From the NCBI GenBank assembly GCA_018402665.1, contig JAGYIN010000004.1, positions 1 through 64,000 of the forward strand: 64,000 bases of DNA. Reading direction: 5' to 3'. The translations under genes and the position numbers were made by a program. Within the stretch, counting starts at the first letter, position 1; each line of letters opens with the position of its first letter. The notes beneath the pieces are model-generated. The model was not told where the DNA came from. It saw only the letters and a program-made list of their open reading frames with translations, and ran no database searches. This document shows positions 38,221-46,909 of this stretch, one piece after another. This stretch comes from Schleiferiaceae bacterium (GTDB lineage: Bacteria; Bacteroidota; Bacteroidia; Flavobacteriales; Schleiferiaceae).

Positions 38221-38343
38221 ATGATGAAAAAAGTTTTAACTCTTGCAGTAGTTCTAGCGACTACACTGGCACTCTCCTCATGTGGAACGACTGAAAAATG
38301 TCCGACGTATTCTCATGTTGAGCTTCCTACGCAGCACGGATAA
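38221..38343 (+). CDS. Small lipoprotein upstream of ytxJ
   Basis: A 40-residue frame with a typical lipoprotein signal: two methionines, KKVLTLAVVL, then the lipobox LSSC (Cys at about 21), leaving a mature peptide of about 20 residues (CGTTEKCPTYSHVELP). From memory, short Bacteroidota lipoproteins with a KCPxY motif are common; the role is unknown. The stop lies 28 bases inside the start of ytxJ, in another frame, so the two are overlapping and probably translationally linked. Confidence 0.7.
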   Translation: MMKKVLTLAVVLATTLALSSCGTTEKCPTYSHVELPTQHG

Positions 38344-38704
38344 TTCAGGTCAAAAGACCCCTGGAATCCCATTTGAGCACCCGCAGTCTTTTGAAGATCT
38401 TGCGGGTTATCTGCGTCTAAAAGGGTATGTTTTTGTTTACAAGCACAGTACGCGTTGTAGCGTTAGTCTGTTTGCAATGAAACGACTAAATCTAGTGGAG
38501 GTCAACAGGCAAGAGACGTGGGTTTATCTGGATGTCGTCGCTCAGCGCCCGCTTTCTTTAGCCCTCGCAGAGGAGTTAAATGTTGGGCACGAAAGTCCGC
38601 AACTCATACTGATGTCTAAGGGCAAAGTACTTGCACACGGGTCGCACCACGAAGTTACAGAAACCACAGTGGAAAATTGGCGCAAAGAATTCGGTATTCG
38701 TTAA
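38315..38704 (+). CDS. ytxJ: Bacillithiol system redox-active protein YtxJ
   Basis: This 129-residue thioredoxin-fold protein is of the YtxJ (DUF2847) type. The active-site cysteine 48 lies in YKHSTRCSVS, a one-cysteine monothiol site, with RQETWVYLDVVAQRPLS and HESPQLILMSKGKVLAHGSH following as in the family. It is thought to be a bacilliredoxin that removes bacillithiol from protein thiols. I placed the start at the ATG at 38315; a GTG at 38282 is possible. The small lipoprotein's 3' end overlaps it, and lipA follows after 31 bases. Confidence 0.88.
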   Translation: MLSFLRSTDNSGQKTPGIPFEHPQSFEDLAGYLRLKGYVFVYKHSTRCSVSLFAMKRLNLVEVNRQETWVYLDVVAQRPLSLALAEELNVGHESPQLILMSKGKVLAHGSHHEVTETTVENWRKEFGIR

Positions 38705-38735
38705 AACTAAACCAATCCTCAAAAGTTATTGAATA

Positions 38736-39623
38736 ATGGTTAATCAGCACAATTCTCAAAAACCGCAAGCAACGAAAGAGCGTATTAAAAAGCCGCAATG
38801 GCTTCGCGTGAAGTTGCCCACAGGAGAAAAATACAAGAGTGTTCGAAGTTTGGTGGATAAGTACAAACTGCACACCATCTGCGAATCCGGACATTGCCCA
38901 AACATGGGCGAGTGTTGGGGTGAAGGAACAGCAACATTCATGATCCTTGGTAACATATGTACGCGCTCATGCGGTTTTTGTAATGTTGCCACCGGTCGTC
39001 CGCAATCTGTCGACTGGGAAGAGCCTGAAAAAGTGGCCCGCAGTGTGAAGTTGATGAAAGTAAAACATGCGGTACTCACTTCTGTGGATCGCGATGATTT
39101 GGCAGACGGTGGTTCCATCATCTGGGCTGAAACCGTTCAGGCTATTCGTCGACTAAGTCCAAACACGACGATGGAAACGTTGATTCCCGACTTTAAAGGA
39201 GAATTACACAATGTCGACCGAATCATTGAGGCAAACCCTGAAATTGTGAGCCACAACATGGAAACGGTTCGAAGATTGACTCGGAAAGTTAGAATTCAGG
39301 CTCAATTTGACCGTTCGCTTATGGTGTTGAAATACCTCAAGGATCAGGGGATTCACCGCACAAAAAGTGGAATCATGCTTGGTCTAGGAGAAACGGAAGA
39401 GGAGGTTATTGAGGCCATGCAGGATTTAGTGGATGCACGAGTCGATGTTTTGACTTTGGGACAGTACTTGCAACCTACGCCTAAGCATTTGCCTGTTTTT
39501 GAGTTTATTACGCCTGAAACCTTTGATAGATTAAAAGAAATTGGCCTAGAAATGGGCTTCAAATATGTAGAGTCAGGACCGTTAGTCCGCAGTTCTTATC
39601 ATGCTGAAAAGCACTTGGCATAG
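38736..39623 (+). CDS. lipA: Lipoyl synthase
   Basis: This 295-residue radical-SAM enzyme has both required clusters. The auxiliary cluster has cysteines in [12 protein letters not shown] (CX4CX5C) and the radical-SAM cluster is CTRSCGFC (CX3CX2C); the RSSYHAEK C-terminal serine motif is also present. It inserts two sulfur atoms into octanoyl-bound proteins to make the lipoyl cofactor of pyruvate and 2-oxoglutarate dehydrogenases. Two redox or thiol genes precede it. Confidence 0.97.
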   Translation: MVNQHNSQKPQATKERIKKPQWLRVKLPTGEKYKSVRSLVDKYKLHTICESGHCPNMGECWGEGTATFMILGNICTRSCGFCNVATGRPQSVDWEEPEKVARSVKLMKVKHAVLTSVDRDDLADGGSIIWAETVQAIRRLSPNTTMETLIPDFKGELHNVDRIIEANPEIVSHNMETVRRLTRKVRIQAQFDRSLMVLKYLKDQGIHRTKSGIMLGLGETEEEVIEAMQDLVDARVDVLTLGQYLQPTPKHLPVFEFITPETFDRLKEIGLEMGFKYVESGPLVRSSYHAEKHLA

Positions 39624-39627
39624 GGAC

Positions 39628-39658
39628 TTGTGTTAATGCGTTTTGCACCTTATTTTTA
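39628..39658 (+). promoter_or_regulatory. Promoter of the T9SS beta-propeller gene
   Basis: TTG at 39628-39630, a 20-base spacer, and TATTTTTA at 39651-39658, one mismatch to TAnnTTTG. The gene starts at 39689. Confidence 0.45.
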
Positions 39659-39688
39659 ACTTCATTAGAAACAACTAGTTTACTATAC

Positions 39689-42600
39689 ATGAAAAAAGGA
39701 TTACGTTTCGCCTTTGCGGGCTCAGTACTAACCGCCGCCGTCATTGCCTTTTCCACAAGTGCACCAAAGTATACTCCAATAAATACGGAGGAACAGAGTG
39801 CCGCGGGTGCTGCTGCATATTTGCACAGTTTACGTGCGAATCAATTAACCGGAACTGTGAACCAAGAGGACATACAGTCTGCTATCGAAAGTTTGGCAAA
39901 TATGCCAGAAAGTTCGATCGGTCTAAATTGGGCAGAGCGCGGTCCTAATAACCGTGGTGGTAGAACTCGCGGTCTAGCGATAAATCCATCTAACCCAAGC
40001 GAAATGTACGTAGGGTCTGTAAGTGGTGGTTTATACTACAGCAACAATGCTGGTTTGAGTTGGACTGAAGTGAATCCGGATCAAGAGAATTTGGCTGTAA
40101 TGACCATCGCATACAGCAAGGACGGTGATGTCTATTATGGAACAGGTGAAGGTCTCTACAATACTTGGACTACGGGTTACGGCGCTTCTACATCTTCTGG
40201 ATTTCCTGGAGCCGGTGTTTTCAAAAAAGGTGCAAATGATGCGGGCTTTACACAGCTTGCCGCTACAGATGGCTTTTCTTCAGTTGGGGCGATTGTAACA
40301 GATCCGGCGAATAACGATAAAGTGTTTATTGGAACGAGTTCTGGAATTCGTGTTAGTACAGATGGTGGATCGAATTGGACGAATCCACTTCAAGGACAAA
40401 TAGGTTCAAATGGAACCTGTTGGGACATTCACATGGACGCAGGTGGTAACCTTTGGGGGACCCTGGGCGGACGTACGATGAAAAGTTCTGATGGAGGAAC
40501 CAACTGGTTAGAAGTTTCAAAATCAACTGCAGGTTCGACAGGTCTACCGCGCAGCGGAGGACGCATCATGTTTGCTTCTGCGGCGAATGATGAGGATTAC
40601 GTATATGTGGTTCAGATTACCTCAGGAAATGCCTTAGCTGGCGTTTACCGTACAACAGATGGCGGTGATACCTGGTCTAAAATTGGACAGAAGTCCACTT
40701 ATTTTGATCCTTTCTGTAGTTCGCAATGTCAGGGAGAATATGATCTTGCAGTGGGTGTAGACCCGAGCAATAAGAACCGTGTGATCGTCGGCGGAATTAC
40801 CGTTTGGGAATGGGAACAAGGCCAAGGTTGGAACCAGGTCAATGGTTTCGGTCCGTACAACATTCATGCGGACAACCACGATGTGGTATGGCATCCTACG
40901 GACAGTAGTAAAGTTTATATCGTGAATGATGGAGGTATTTACTTCTCTAACAACGGTGGAGATACTTGGCAGACATTGAATAAGAATTATGTAACTACTC
41001 AGTTTTACAACATTGGAATATCCGCAGATCGTTTTGTCGTAGGCGGTACGCAGGATAATGGAAGCTGGATAATGGACGGATCAGGAAACACTCCAAATGA
41101 AGGACGCAGCCTAGGTGCTGTCGACGGATTCTCGGGTGATGGTGGATATTCAGCGGTGTCTTGGTTGGTACCGAAGATTTACTTTACAGAGTACCAGCAA
41201 GGAAGAATTGGCCGTAGTGAAAATAAAGGTCAATCGTTCACCTCTTTCTGGGACAGCCGTTCTAGCCAAGGTGTAGGTTCATGGATGACGCCGTTCTATT
41301 TGTATGAGAACAGTAATGATGTATTGAGTGTAGACTCTGTTCAATTCAAAGTAAACCGTGCGCTTCGTTCATTAGGATTCGCAAATGCAGGACAGGATAC
41401 CTTCGTTTCAAACATTGCGCCGCTTCAAGCTTCAGCTGTTATGGATGCTGCAACATTTAAAGTACAAAGCGGAGCAGCGATCATTACCTCTGATGCGAAT
41501 GGAAACCTTAGTGGGGATGGAACCGGTAGCTTCGATCCAGCAACGGGTGATTTTACAGTAATTTTCAATACATCACCTGCCGTAGAAATTGTGGCTACGG
41601 TCGATGTAAGTTACCCCGCAGGTTCAGAGGTGATTTTGGGTTCAAATACGAATGGTCTTCCTTTCAAATATACCTTGCCTACTGCGTTGAATATGGGTGA
41701 TAGCGTGATCGTTCAGGATCCAGTAAGCAGTATGTTCATCGTTGGTTTTAGCGGTTCGGTGTGGATGACTCGTGGTGCACTTGATTTTAGTACAACTCCA
41801 GAGTGGTATAAATTGGCATCAATTACGGGAACAGCTCAAGCTGTTGAAGTAAGTGCTGATGGAAATTACGCTTGGGTTGGTACAGAAAGCGGTCGTCTCT
41901 ACAGAATAGGTGGTTTGGCCGCTGCTCGTGATTACGGTACAGCAGATGCGGACAGCGGTGCAACTGCGGTTACAGTGGATATGGTACAAAACTTCTTGGG
42001 AAGAAATATTACTGGCATCGCTGTTGATCCTAACGATAATGACCGCGTTTTAGTTACCCTTGGTAACTATGGCAATTCAAACTATGTGTATTACAGCGGT
42101 AACGCCACTTCGGTTTCTCCTAACTTCTTAGTGAAAGATGGTAATTTAGGAAACTTCCCTGTGTATGCTGCGACCTTCGACAAGGGCAATAGTGCGTATG
42201 CCATTATTGGTACTGAATACGGTATTTTCACAACACAAAATATAAACACTACATCTCCTCAATGGGGAGCTGATAACAGTGGTCTGGCTCGCGTTCCAGT
42301 ATTTACTTTAAAGCAATACCGCACAAACAAAAGCTCTTCTGCGGATGAGTCGGTGGAAGAGGGAGATATTTTTGCAGGTACTTTCGGACGGGGTGCATTC
42401 CAGACGACTTCATTAATGACAACTCGTCCTATCGGAATTGCCGAGCAAGAAGTCGAGGAAGCTGAGGAAGCAGTCAAACTCTTCCCTAATCCAGCTGAGG
42501 ACTTCACGACATTGGCTTTAGAGTTGCCAGCGGGCAACTACACAGTTGAATTGATTGACCTCAACGGTCGTTCAGTGAAGTCTGTGGTTTTTGAAGCCAC

Positions 42601-42715
42601 TGAGAATGGTGCTCAGTCGTTTAAGCTTGACGTGAGCAGCGTTGCCAATGGAATGTATGTGGTAGGAGTTAAGGAAGTGCCAGGTACTTTCGCTAGATTA
42701 CTTATCGCACACTAA
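39689..42715 (+). CDS. T9SS-sorted secreted protein with sialidase/sortilin-type beta-propeller
   Basis: This 1008-residue exported protein has an N-terminal signal-like segment (about 1-24). It has at least five Asp-box repeats of the S-x-D/N-x-G-x-x-W type (SNNAGLSW, STDGGSNW, SSDGGTNW, TTDGGDTW, SNNGGDTW) in the first half, as in sialidase/VPS10-like beta-propellers. A less defined middle follows, then a C-terminal type A sorting domain (VKLFPNPAEDFTTL). No enzymatic catalytic residues of a sialidase were recognised, so the molecule may be a binding scaffold. It is a single-gene unit with a promoter at 39628-39658 and a terminator at 42739-42772. Confidence 0.88.
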   Translation: MKKGLRFAFAGSVLTAAVIAFSTSAPKYTPINTEEQSAAGAAAYLHSLRANQLTGTVNQEDIQSAIESLANMPESSIGLNWAERGPNNRGGRTRGLAINPSNPSEMYVGSVSGGLYYSNNAGLSWTEVNPDQENLAVMTIAYSKDGDVYYGTGEGLYNTWTTGYGASTSSGFPGAGVFKKGANDAGFTQLAATDGFSSVGAIVTDPANNDKVFIGTSSGIRVSTDGGSNWTNPLQGQIGSNGTCWDIHMDAGGNLWGTLGGRTMKSSDGGTNWLEVSKSTAGSTGLPRSGGRIMFASAANDEDYVYVVQITSGNALAGVYRTTDGGDTWSKIGQKSTYFDPFCSSQCQGEYDLAVGVDPSNKNRVIVGGITVWEWEQGQGWNQVNGFGPYNIHADNHDVVWHPTDSSKVYIVNDGGIYFSNNGGDTWQTLNKNYVTTQFYNIGISADRFVVGGTQDNGSWIMDGSGNTPNEGRSLGAVDGFSGDGGYSAVSWLVPKIYFTEYQQGRIGRSENKGQSFTSFWDSRSSQGVGSWMTPFYLYENSNDVLSVDSVQFKVNRALRSLGFANAGQDTFVSNIAPLQASAVMDAATFKVQSGAAIITSDANGNLSGDGTGSFDPATGDFTVIFNTSPAVEIVATVDVSYPAGSEVILGSNTNGLPFKYTLPTALNMGDSVIVQDPVSSMFIVGFSGSVWMTRGALDFSTTPEWYKLASITGTAQAVEVSADGNYAWVGTESGRLYRIGGLAAARDYGTADADSGATAVTVDMVQNFLGRNITGIAVDPNDNDRVLVTLGNYGNSNYVYYSGNATSVSPNFLVKDGNLGNFPVYAATFDKGNSAYAIIGTEYGIFTTQNINTTSPQWGADNSGLARVPVFTLKQYRTNKSSSADESVEEGDIFAGTFGRGAFQTTSLMTTRPIGIAEQEVEEAEEAVKLFPNPAEDFTTLALELPAGNYTVELIDLNGRSVKSVVFEATENGAQSFKLDVSSVANGMYVVGVKEVPGTFARLLIAH

Positions 42716-42738
42716 TAAAGGCTTACGAAATTATACTT

Positions 42739-42772
42739 GGCCCCGCATCTTTGGATGTGGGGCCTTTTTTTT
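42739..42772 (+). terminator. Terminator of the T9SS beta-propeller gene
   Basis: The stem GGCCCC-G-CATC (42739-42749) pairs with GATG-T-GGGGCC (42754-42764) around TTTG and is followed by eight T. Confidence 0.9.
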
Positions 42773-42788
42773 GCTCGCGTGATAGCGC

Positions 42789-42796
42789 TATTTTTG
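42789..42796 (+). promoter_or_regulatory. -7 element immediately before the YfiT/BstA-like gene
   Basis: TATTTTTG at 42789-42796 matches TAnnTTTG, then CCCC, then the ATG at 42801. With four bases between box and start the message would be leaderless. Confidence 0.5.
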
Positions 42797-42800
42797 CCCC

Positions 42801-43331
42801 ATGGATTTAGAATTTCTACAATACCCGATTGGACGCGCGTCTATAGAAAAGAACCCAGGCGAGGAACGTATCGAGAGCAGTATCGCTGTTATTGGGCGGA
42901 TGCCGCAGCAGCTGATGGAGTTTGCAAAAGGATTAACTGCTGAAAAGTGGGATACGCCCTATCGCGAAGGTGGTTGGTCACCGCGTCAAATAGTACACCA
43001 TTTAGCGGACTCACATATGAACGGCTTTAACCGTCAACGTTTAGCCGTAGTTTCTCAAGAGGTTCCGTCGGTTACAGGTTATCCACAAGATGTGTTTTCC
43101 AAGCTACCAGATTACAGTACGGATCCATTTCTAAGTATCATTCTATTGGCCAGCCTGCATGAAAAGTGGGTGAGTTTTCTAAATGGGATTACAAAAGCCG
43201 GCTGGGAGAAGTCGTATTACCATATGGATGACGAATGCGAATACTCTATGAAAGAAAGTGTACAGCAGTATGCTTGGCACTGCCAGCACCATTTGGCGCA
43301 TATCAGAATAGTGCTTGATCAAAAAGATTAG
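42801..43331 (+). CDS. YfiT/BstA-like bacillithiol transferase (DinB fold)
   Basis: This 176-residue four-helix DinB-superfamily protein begins with a YPIG motif typical of YfiT/BstA proteins. Three histidine positions suit a divalent metal: the HHLADSHMN region and HCQHHLAHI near the C-terminus. Members conjugate bacillithiol to electrophiles or act as metal-dependent hydrolases. With ytxJ 4.1 kb upstream it suggests that the organism uses bacillithiol. The substrate is not readable. It converges on the TlpA-like lipoprotein gene with a four-base overlap of the 3' ends. Confidence 0.8.
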   Translation: MDLEFLQYPIGRASIEKNPGEERIESSIAVIGRMPQQLMEFAKGLTAEKWDTPYREGGWSPRQIVHHLADSHMNGFNRQRLAVVSQEVPSVTGYPQDVFSKLPDYSTDPFLSIILLASLHEKWVSFLNGITKAGWEKSYYHMDDECEYSMKESVQQYAWHCQHHLAHIRIVLDQKD

Positions 43332-44440
43332 TTCAGCGTCTCAATAGACGAAGTGCGGGAAACGATCACCCCATCCTTCACCTTAAAATAAACGGGGAGC
43401 TCCGTTATGCCTAGGCCACTGATGATGCTGCTCCGGCTTCCCATGAGGTCACTGAGGTGAGAACCGCCTAATTTATCTTCTTTGATTGCGCCGTACCATT
43501 CTGCGAGTGGGCTGCGTTGTTGAGGAAGACCGTCGATACTGAGGTAAATCCAATCTTCGCTTTTGCCTTTAGCAGCGGTAGCACGTAATTCATTTCTACA
43601 ACCACTGCACCAAGAGGCCCAAACCGCTATTACACGGTTTTCTAGACTCATACGTTTAATATGAACCGATTGCCCTTCAGGAGTTTCGAGTTTTAATTCC
43701 GGAAAGGGATGACCGGGTTGAAATTTTGCTTGTGCAGCTTCTACTTCTTTCGTGAAGGAGAGCATCTCCTCGTATTTTGCAAGCCACATCGCATAAGTAG
43801 TAACATCTGGGCTACCGGGATAAGTCGAACGGAGTTGCTGATACATATTTTGCAGTAGTTCTCGGTCTACAGTGTAATCTAGCGCAGGTTGCGTTCCAAT
43901 GCGGTGGTAAATGGTAAGTAAGTTCGACAGACGTTCAGGGTGTGTTTCAAGAGAATCTAGAATGCGTTGTCTGTATGCATCTGCGTAGGCGTAGTAGGAG
44001 GCATTGAGTGCCTCTAATCCAACGAATGAAGTACTGTCGGCATAATGACTTCTCAGGACATCCATGCTATCCGTAAAAGAAATGAGGTCGAGCTGCATTT
44101 TACGTTGGGCGCCAAGCCAATTGTTTTCTGCATCCCCAGAAATAAAGCCATCTTTCGAGACGGTTAATGTCTTAGCATCCGGACCTACAACTGCATGAAT
44201 GACCGGTAGTTCACCTTCGATAGGAAGAAAGGAAATGATGCGGGCAGTATCGAATTGGACCGTAAAAGCATCATTGCCCGTAAGTTCGAGTGTATCGAGC
44301 ACTAGAAATTCACCTACATCGTCTCGCATTTGCACAGCATAGGTTCCGGGCGTTTCTAGGGCAAATAAAAATTGCGTCCCTTGCGGCGACTTCGAACACC
44401 CTATAATGGCAAGAAGGAGTAGAAAACTAAACTTACGCAT
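43328..44440 (-). CDS. TlpA-like thioredoxin-fold lipoprotein
   Basis: This 370-residue protein has a lipoprotein signal (lipobox IIGC, Cys at about 15) and an N-terminal beta-rich region of the DUF4369 kind. A helical linker (about 120-230) leads to a C-terminal thioredoxin-like domain with the CxxC site WCSGC (second Cys at about 281) in VIAVWASWCSGC. Such proteins face the periplasm and reduce or exchange disulphides on other exported proteins. The start overlaps the gatB stop by eight bases; it is the last gene of the minus-strand unit. Confidence 0.88.
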   Translation of the reverse strand: MRKFSFLLLLAIIGCSKSPQGTQFLFALETPGTYAVQMRDDVGEFLVLDTLELTGNDAFTVQFDTARIISFLPIEGELPVIHAVVGPDAKTLTVSKDGFISGDAENNWLGAQRKMQLDLISFTDSMDVLRSHYADSTSFVGLEALNASYYAYADAYRQRILDSLETHPERLSNLLTIYHRIGTQPALDYTVDRELLQNMYQQLRSTYPGSPDVTTYAMWLAKYEEMLSFTKEVEAAQAKFQPGHPFPELKLETPEGQSVHIKRMSLENRVIAVWASWCSGCRNELRATAAKGKSEDWIYLSIDGLPQQRSPLAEWYGAIKEDKLGGSHLSDLMGSRSSIISGLGITELPVYFKVKDGVIVSRTSSIETLN

Positions 44441-45887
44441 CCAATTTCTCGCGCAACAGTGCGCTTGCTTTTTTAGGGTCGGCAGTTCCTTTACTGTATT
44501 TCATTACTTCACCCATGAATAAACCGATCAGGCCTTTTTTACCCGAGCGGTATTCTTCTATTTTTTCGGGATAAGCAGCCAATGCTTGATCGACCCACGC
44601 TTGCAGTTGATCGCTATCGCCTTGCTGAATCCATCCGTTTTGTTCACAGAGCGCTGCTGCATCAGCCGTAGGGGCTTCCAACAACGCCGGGAATAATTTC
44701 TGGGTGGCCGTACTGATTGAAATCTTCTCTTCGTCAACCAAATTTTGGATACTGGCCAGCGCCGCCGGTGCGATAGGGAACTCGTCAATTTCAACGCTCT
44801 GTTCGTTTAGCCACGATTTAACCGATCCTATCAGTAGGTTGGTTGCGCCTTTGTAATTCGTTGTATGCTTGATGACTTCTTCAAAATATAATGCGAAAGC
44901 CTTGCTGTCGGTAAGGACAAAAGCATCGTATTCACTTAGGCCTAGATCTGTTGTATATTTTTTAAACAATTCATAGGGAAGCGGCGGCATGGTCTCGCGT
45001 ACTTTATCGACGTAAGAAGCTGAGACAATCACGGGTACTAAATCCGGCTCCGGGAAATAGCGGTAATCGTGAGCATCCTCTTTAGTACGCAAGCCGATAG
45101 TACAGTTTTTAACCGCGTCAAAAGTTCTGGTTTCCTGAAAAATTGGGATTCCGCCTTCAATCAAATCAATTTGACGAATGATTTCAAAATCAATCGCCTT
45201 TTGAACGTTACGGAAGGAGTTCATGTTTTTGACCTCCACCTTAGTTCCAAATTTAGTAGTCCCTTTTTTGCGCACCGAAATGTTCAAATCCGCACGAAGC
45301 GATCCTTCCTCCATATTACCGTCAGAAATTTCAAGGTAACGGACCAATTTTCTGATCTCACTCAAATAGCTGTAGGCCTCTTCTCCGTTTTTGATTTCCG
45401 GTTCCGATACAATCTCAAGCAGGGGGATCCCTGCACGATTTAAATCTACGAGCGTATTGAAGGGGTCGATATCGTGTATGCTTTTTCCAGAATCTTCCTC
45501 CATGTGGATTCGAGTGAGGTTAATTCTCTTGTCTTTACCCTTTGCATCCTTAATTCGAACAAATCCTTCCGTACAGATAGGAGTGGTGTCCTGAGTAATC
45601 TGATAGCCCTTCGGTAAATCCGCGTAGAAATAGTTCTTGCGCGCAAATTCATTGCGCTCACGAATGGTGCAGTCGCATGCAATCCCCAGCTTCACAGCAT
45701 AGTTCATGACGGATTTATTGAACACCGGTAGTGTGCCTGGATGGCCCAAGCTGATCGGGCTCACCTGAGTATTCGGAGAAGCGCCATAGGTGGTTGCATC
45801 ACCGCAATAGGCTTTACTTTTTGTGCCCAATTGCACGTGAACCTCAATACCAATTACCGGTTCGTAGGCGTCGTAAATGCTAGACAT
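44433..45887 (-). CDS. gatB: Aspartyl/glutamyl-tRNA(Asn/Gln) amidotransferase subunit B
   Basis: This 484-residue protein is full-length GatB: PVIGIEVHVQLGTKSKAYC at the N-terminus, YFYADLPKGYQITQ, the HMEEDSGKS region, and a C-terminal YqeY-like tail (GLFMGEVMKYSKG). It kinases and amidates Glu-tRNA(Gln) and/or Asp-tRNA(Asn) with GatA and GatC, which are not in the window. Confidence 0.97.
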   Translation of the reverse strand: MSSIYDAYEPVIGIEVHVQLGTKSKAYCGDATTYGASPNTQVSPISLGHPGTLPVFNKSVMNYAVKLGIACDCTIRERNEFARKNYFYADLPKGYQITQDTTPICTEGFVRIKDAKGKDKRINLTRIHMEEDSGKSIHDIDPFNTLVDLNRAGIPLLEIVSEPEIKNGEEAYSYLSEIRKLVRYLEISDGNMEEGSLRADLNISVRKKGTTKFGTKVEVKNMNSFRNVQKAIDFEIIRQIDLIEGGIPIFQETRTFDAVKNCTIGLRTKEDAHDYRYFPEPDLVPVIVSASYVDKVRETMPPLPYELFKKYTTDLGLSEYDAFVLTDSKAFALYFEEVIKHTTNYKGATNLLIGSVKSWLNEQSVEIDEFPIAPAALASIQNLVDEEKISISTATQKLFPALLEAPTADAAALCEQNGWIQQGDSDQLQAWVDQALAAYPEKIEEYRSGKKGLIGLFMGEVMKYSKGTADPKKASALLREKLDA

Positions 45888-45920
45888 TTCGAGATAAATT
45901 AGAGCGCTAATTTACGCTTT

Positions 45921-46907
45921 TTAAGACTGTTTTAGGCCCCGATTTTGATACACTTCTTCAATCCTCGATACCAAGGCGTCTAAGAGTGGCTGCACATCGC
46001 TAACAGGATGAATCTGAACATCCCATACACTCAGTTTAACAGGGCTGTTTTCTGCTTCAACCATCGGTGCCAACTTCACGGCATCCTTGGCGGTGCAATG
46101 TACGCGGTATTCATATTTTTTCGCTGCATTTTCAATGCGTGAAAGATTTGCTGCACTGTAGCGATGGTGGTCGCTGAACTTTATCTCATCGCCAATGAAT
46201 GCACCTGCTTTTTGAATCTGATACAAACAATCATCAGGATTCGCAACCCCACAAATCACTAGACCCTGTTTTTTGCTGCCTGAGATAAGTACAGTCTTTC
46301 GTTCAAAGGTGTATTCCGGGATGCCTTTCCAAGATTCAACAAGCTGGTAACCGGCCTCATTTATTTGCGATACAACAGCATCGATATTTGTATGCGGCAG
46401 CTGTCGAAGTCGCCCGATGGGTAACATGCTGTCCAATTCAAATCGGAGGCGCTTTTGACAAACAATACTGAAATCTTTGAGTACTTCGTAGTGTTGCAAA
46501 CCGTCGTCCATGACTAAGACTTTTTTGTCTCCTGGAAGGGTCCTCGCGAGCCGAGCACTTTCAAGTCTCCTTTTACCTACGATGGTGGGGAAGTGCTGTG
46601 CATGTAAAACGGTCTCATCGCCGTAAGCATAGGCATCTTTGGAATCAACAATGGTACTTTTCGAAACGGTGCCTTTGTACCCTCGGATGAGAATAATAGG
46701 GGAATAGCCCAATGCGCTCAACTGCTTTGCAACCCATAGTGCTGCTGGAGTTTTTCCGGTTCCTCCCGCCTGAAAATTCCCAACGCATACAGTAGGATAG
46801 GGAGCATGTTTGGCTCTTTTGGAACGAACAGCTTCGTCCATCTTTTGTCCCAATAGATAGATGGATCCTGTTAGGAGTTGTGAAAGGGAAAAGAAGTTGA
46901 TGTACAT
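45921..46907 (-). CDS. lpxK: Tetraacyldisaccharide 4'-kinase
   Basis: This 328-residue kinase has the P-loop GNFQAGGTGKTP (about 43-54), an N-terminal membrane-contacting segment, a later MDDGLQHYEV motif and a DHHRYSAANL-type region. It phosphorylates the disaccharide precursor of lipid A at the inner membrane, showing an outer membrane with LPS. It lies two bases after miaA. Confidence 0.95.
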   Translation of the reverse strand: MYINFFSLSQLLTGSIYLLGQKMDEAVRSKRAKHAPYPTVCVGNFQAGGTGKTPAALWVAKQLSALGYSPIILIRGYKGTVSKSTIVDSKDAYAYGDETVLHAQHFPTIVGKRRLESARLARTLPGDKKVLVMDDGLQHYEVLKDFSIVCQKRLRFELDSMLPIGRLRQLPHTNIDAVVSQINEAGYQLVESWKGIPEYTFERKTVLISGSKKQGLVICGVANPDDCLYQIQKAGAFIGDEIKFSDHHRYSAANLSRIENAAKKYEYRVHCTAKDAVKLAPMVEAENSPVKLSVWDVQIHPVSDVQPLLDALVSRIEEVYQNRGLKQS

Positions 46908-46909
46908 GA

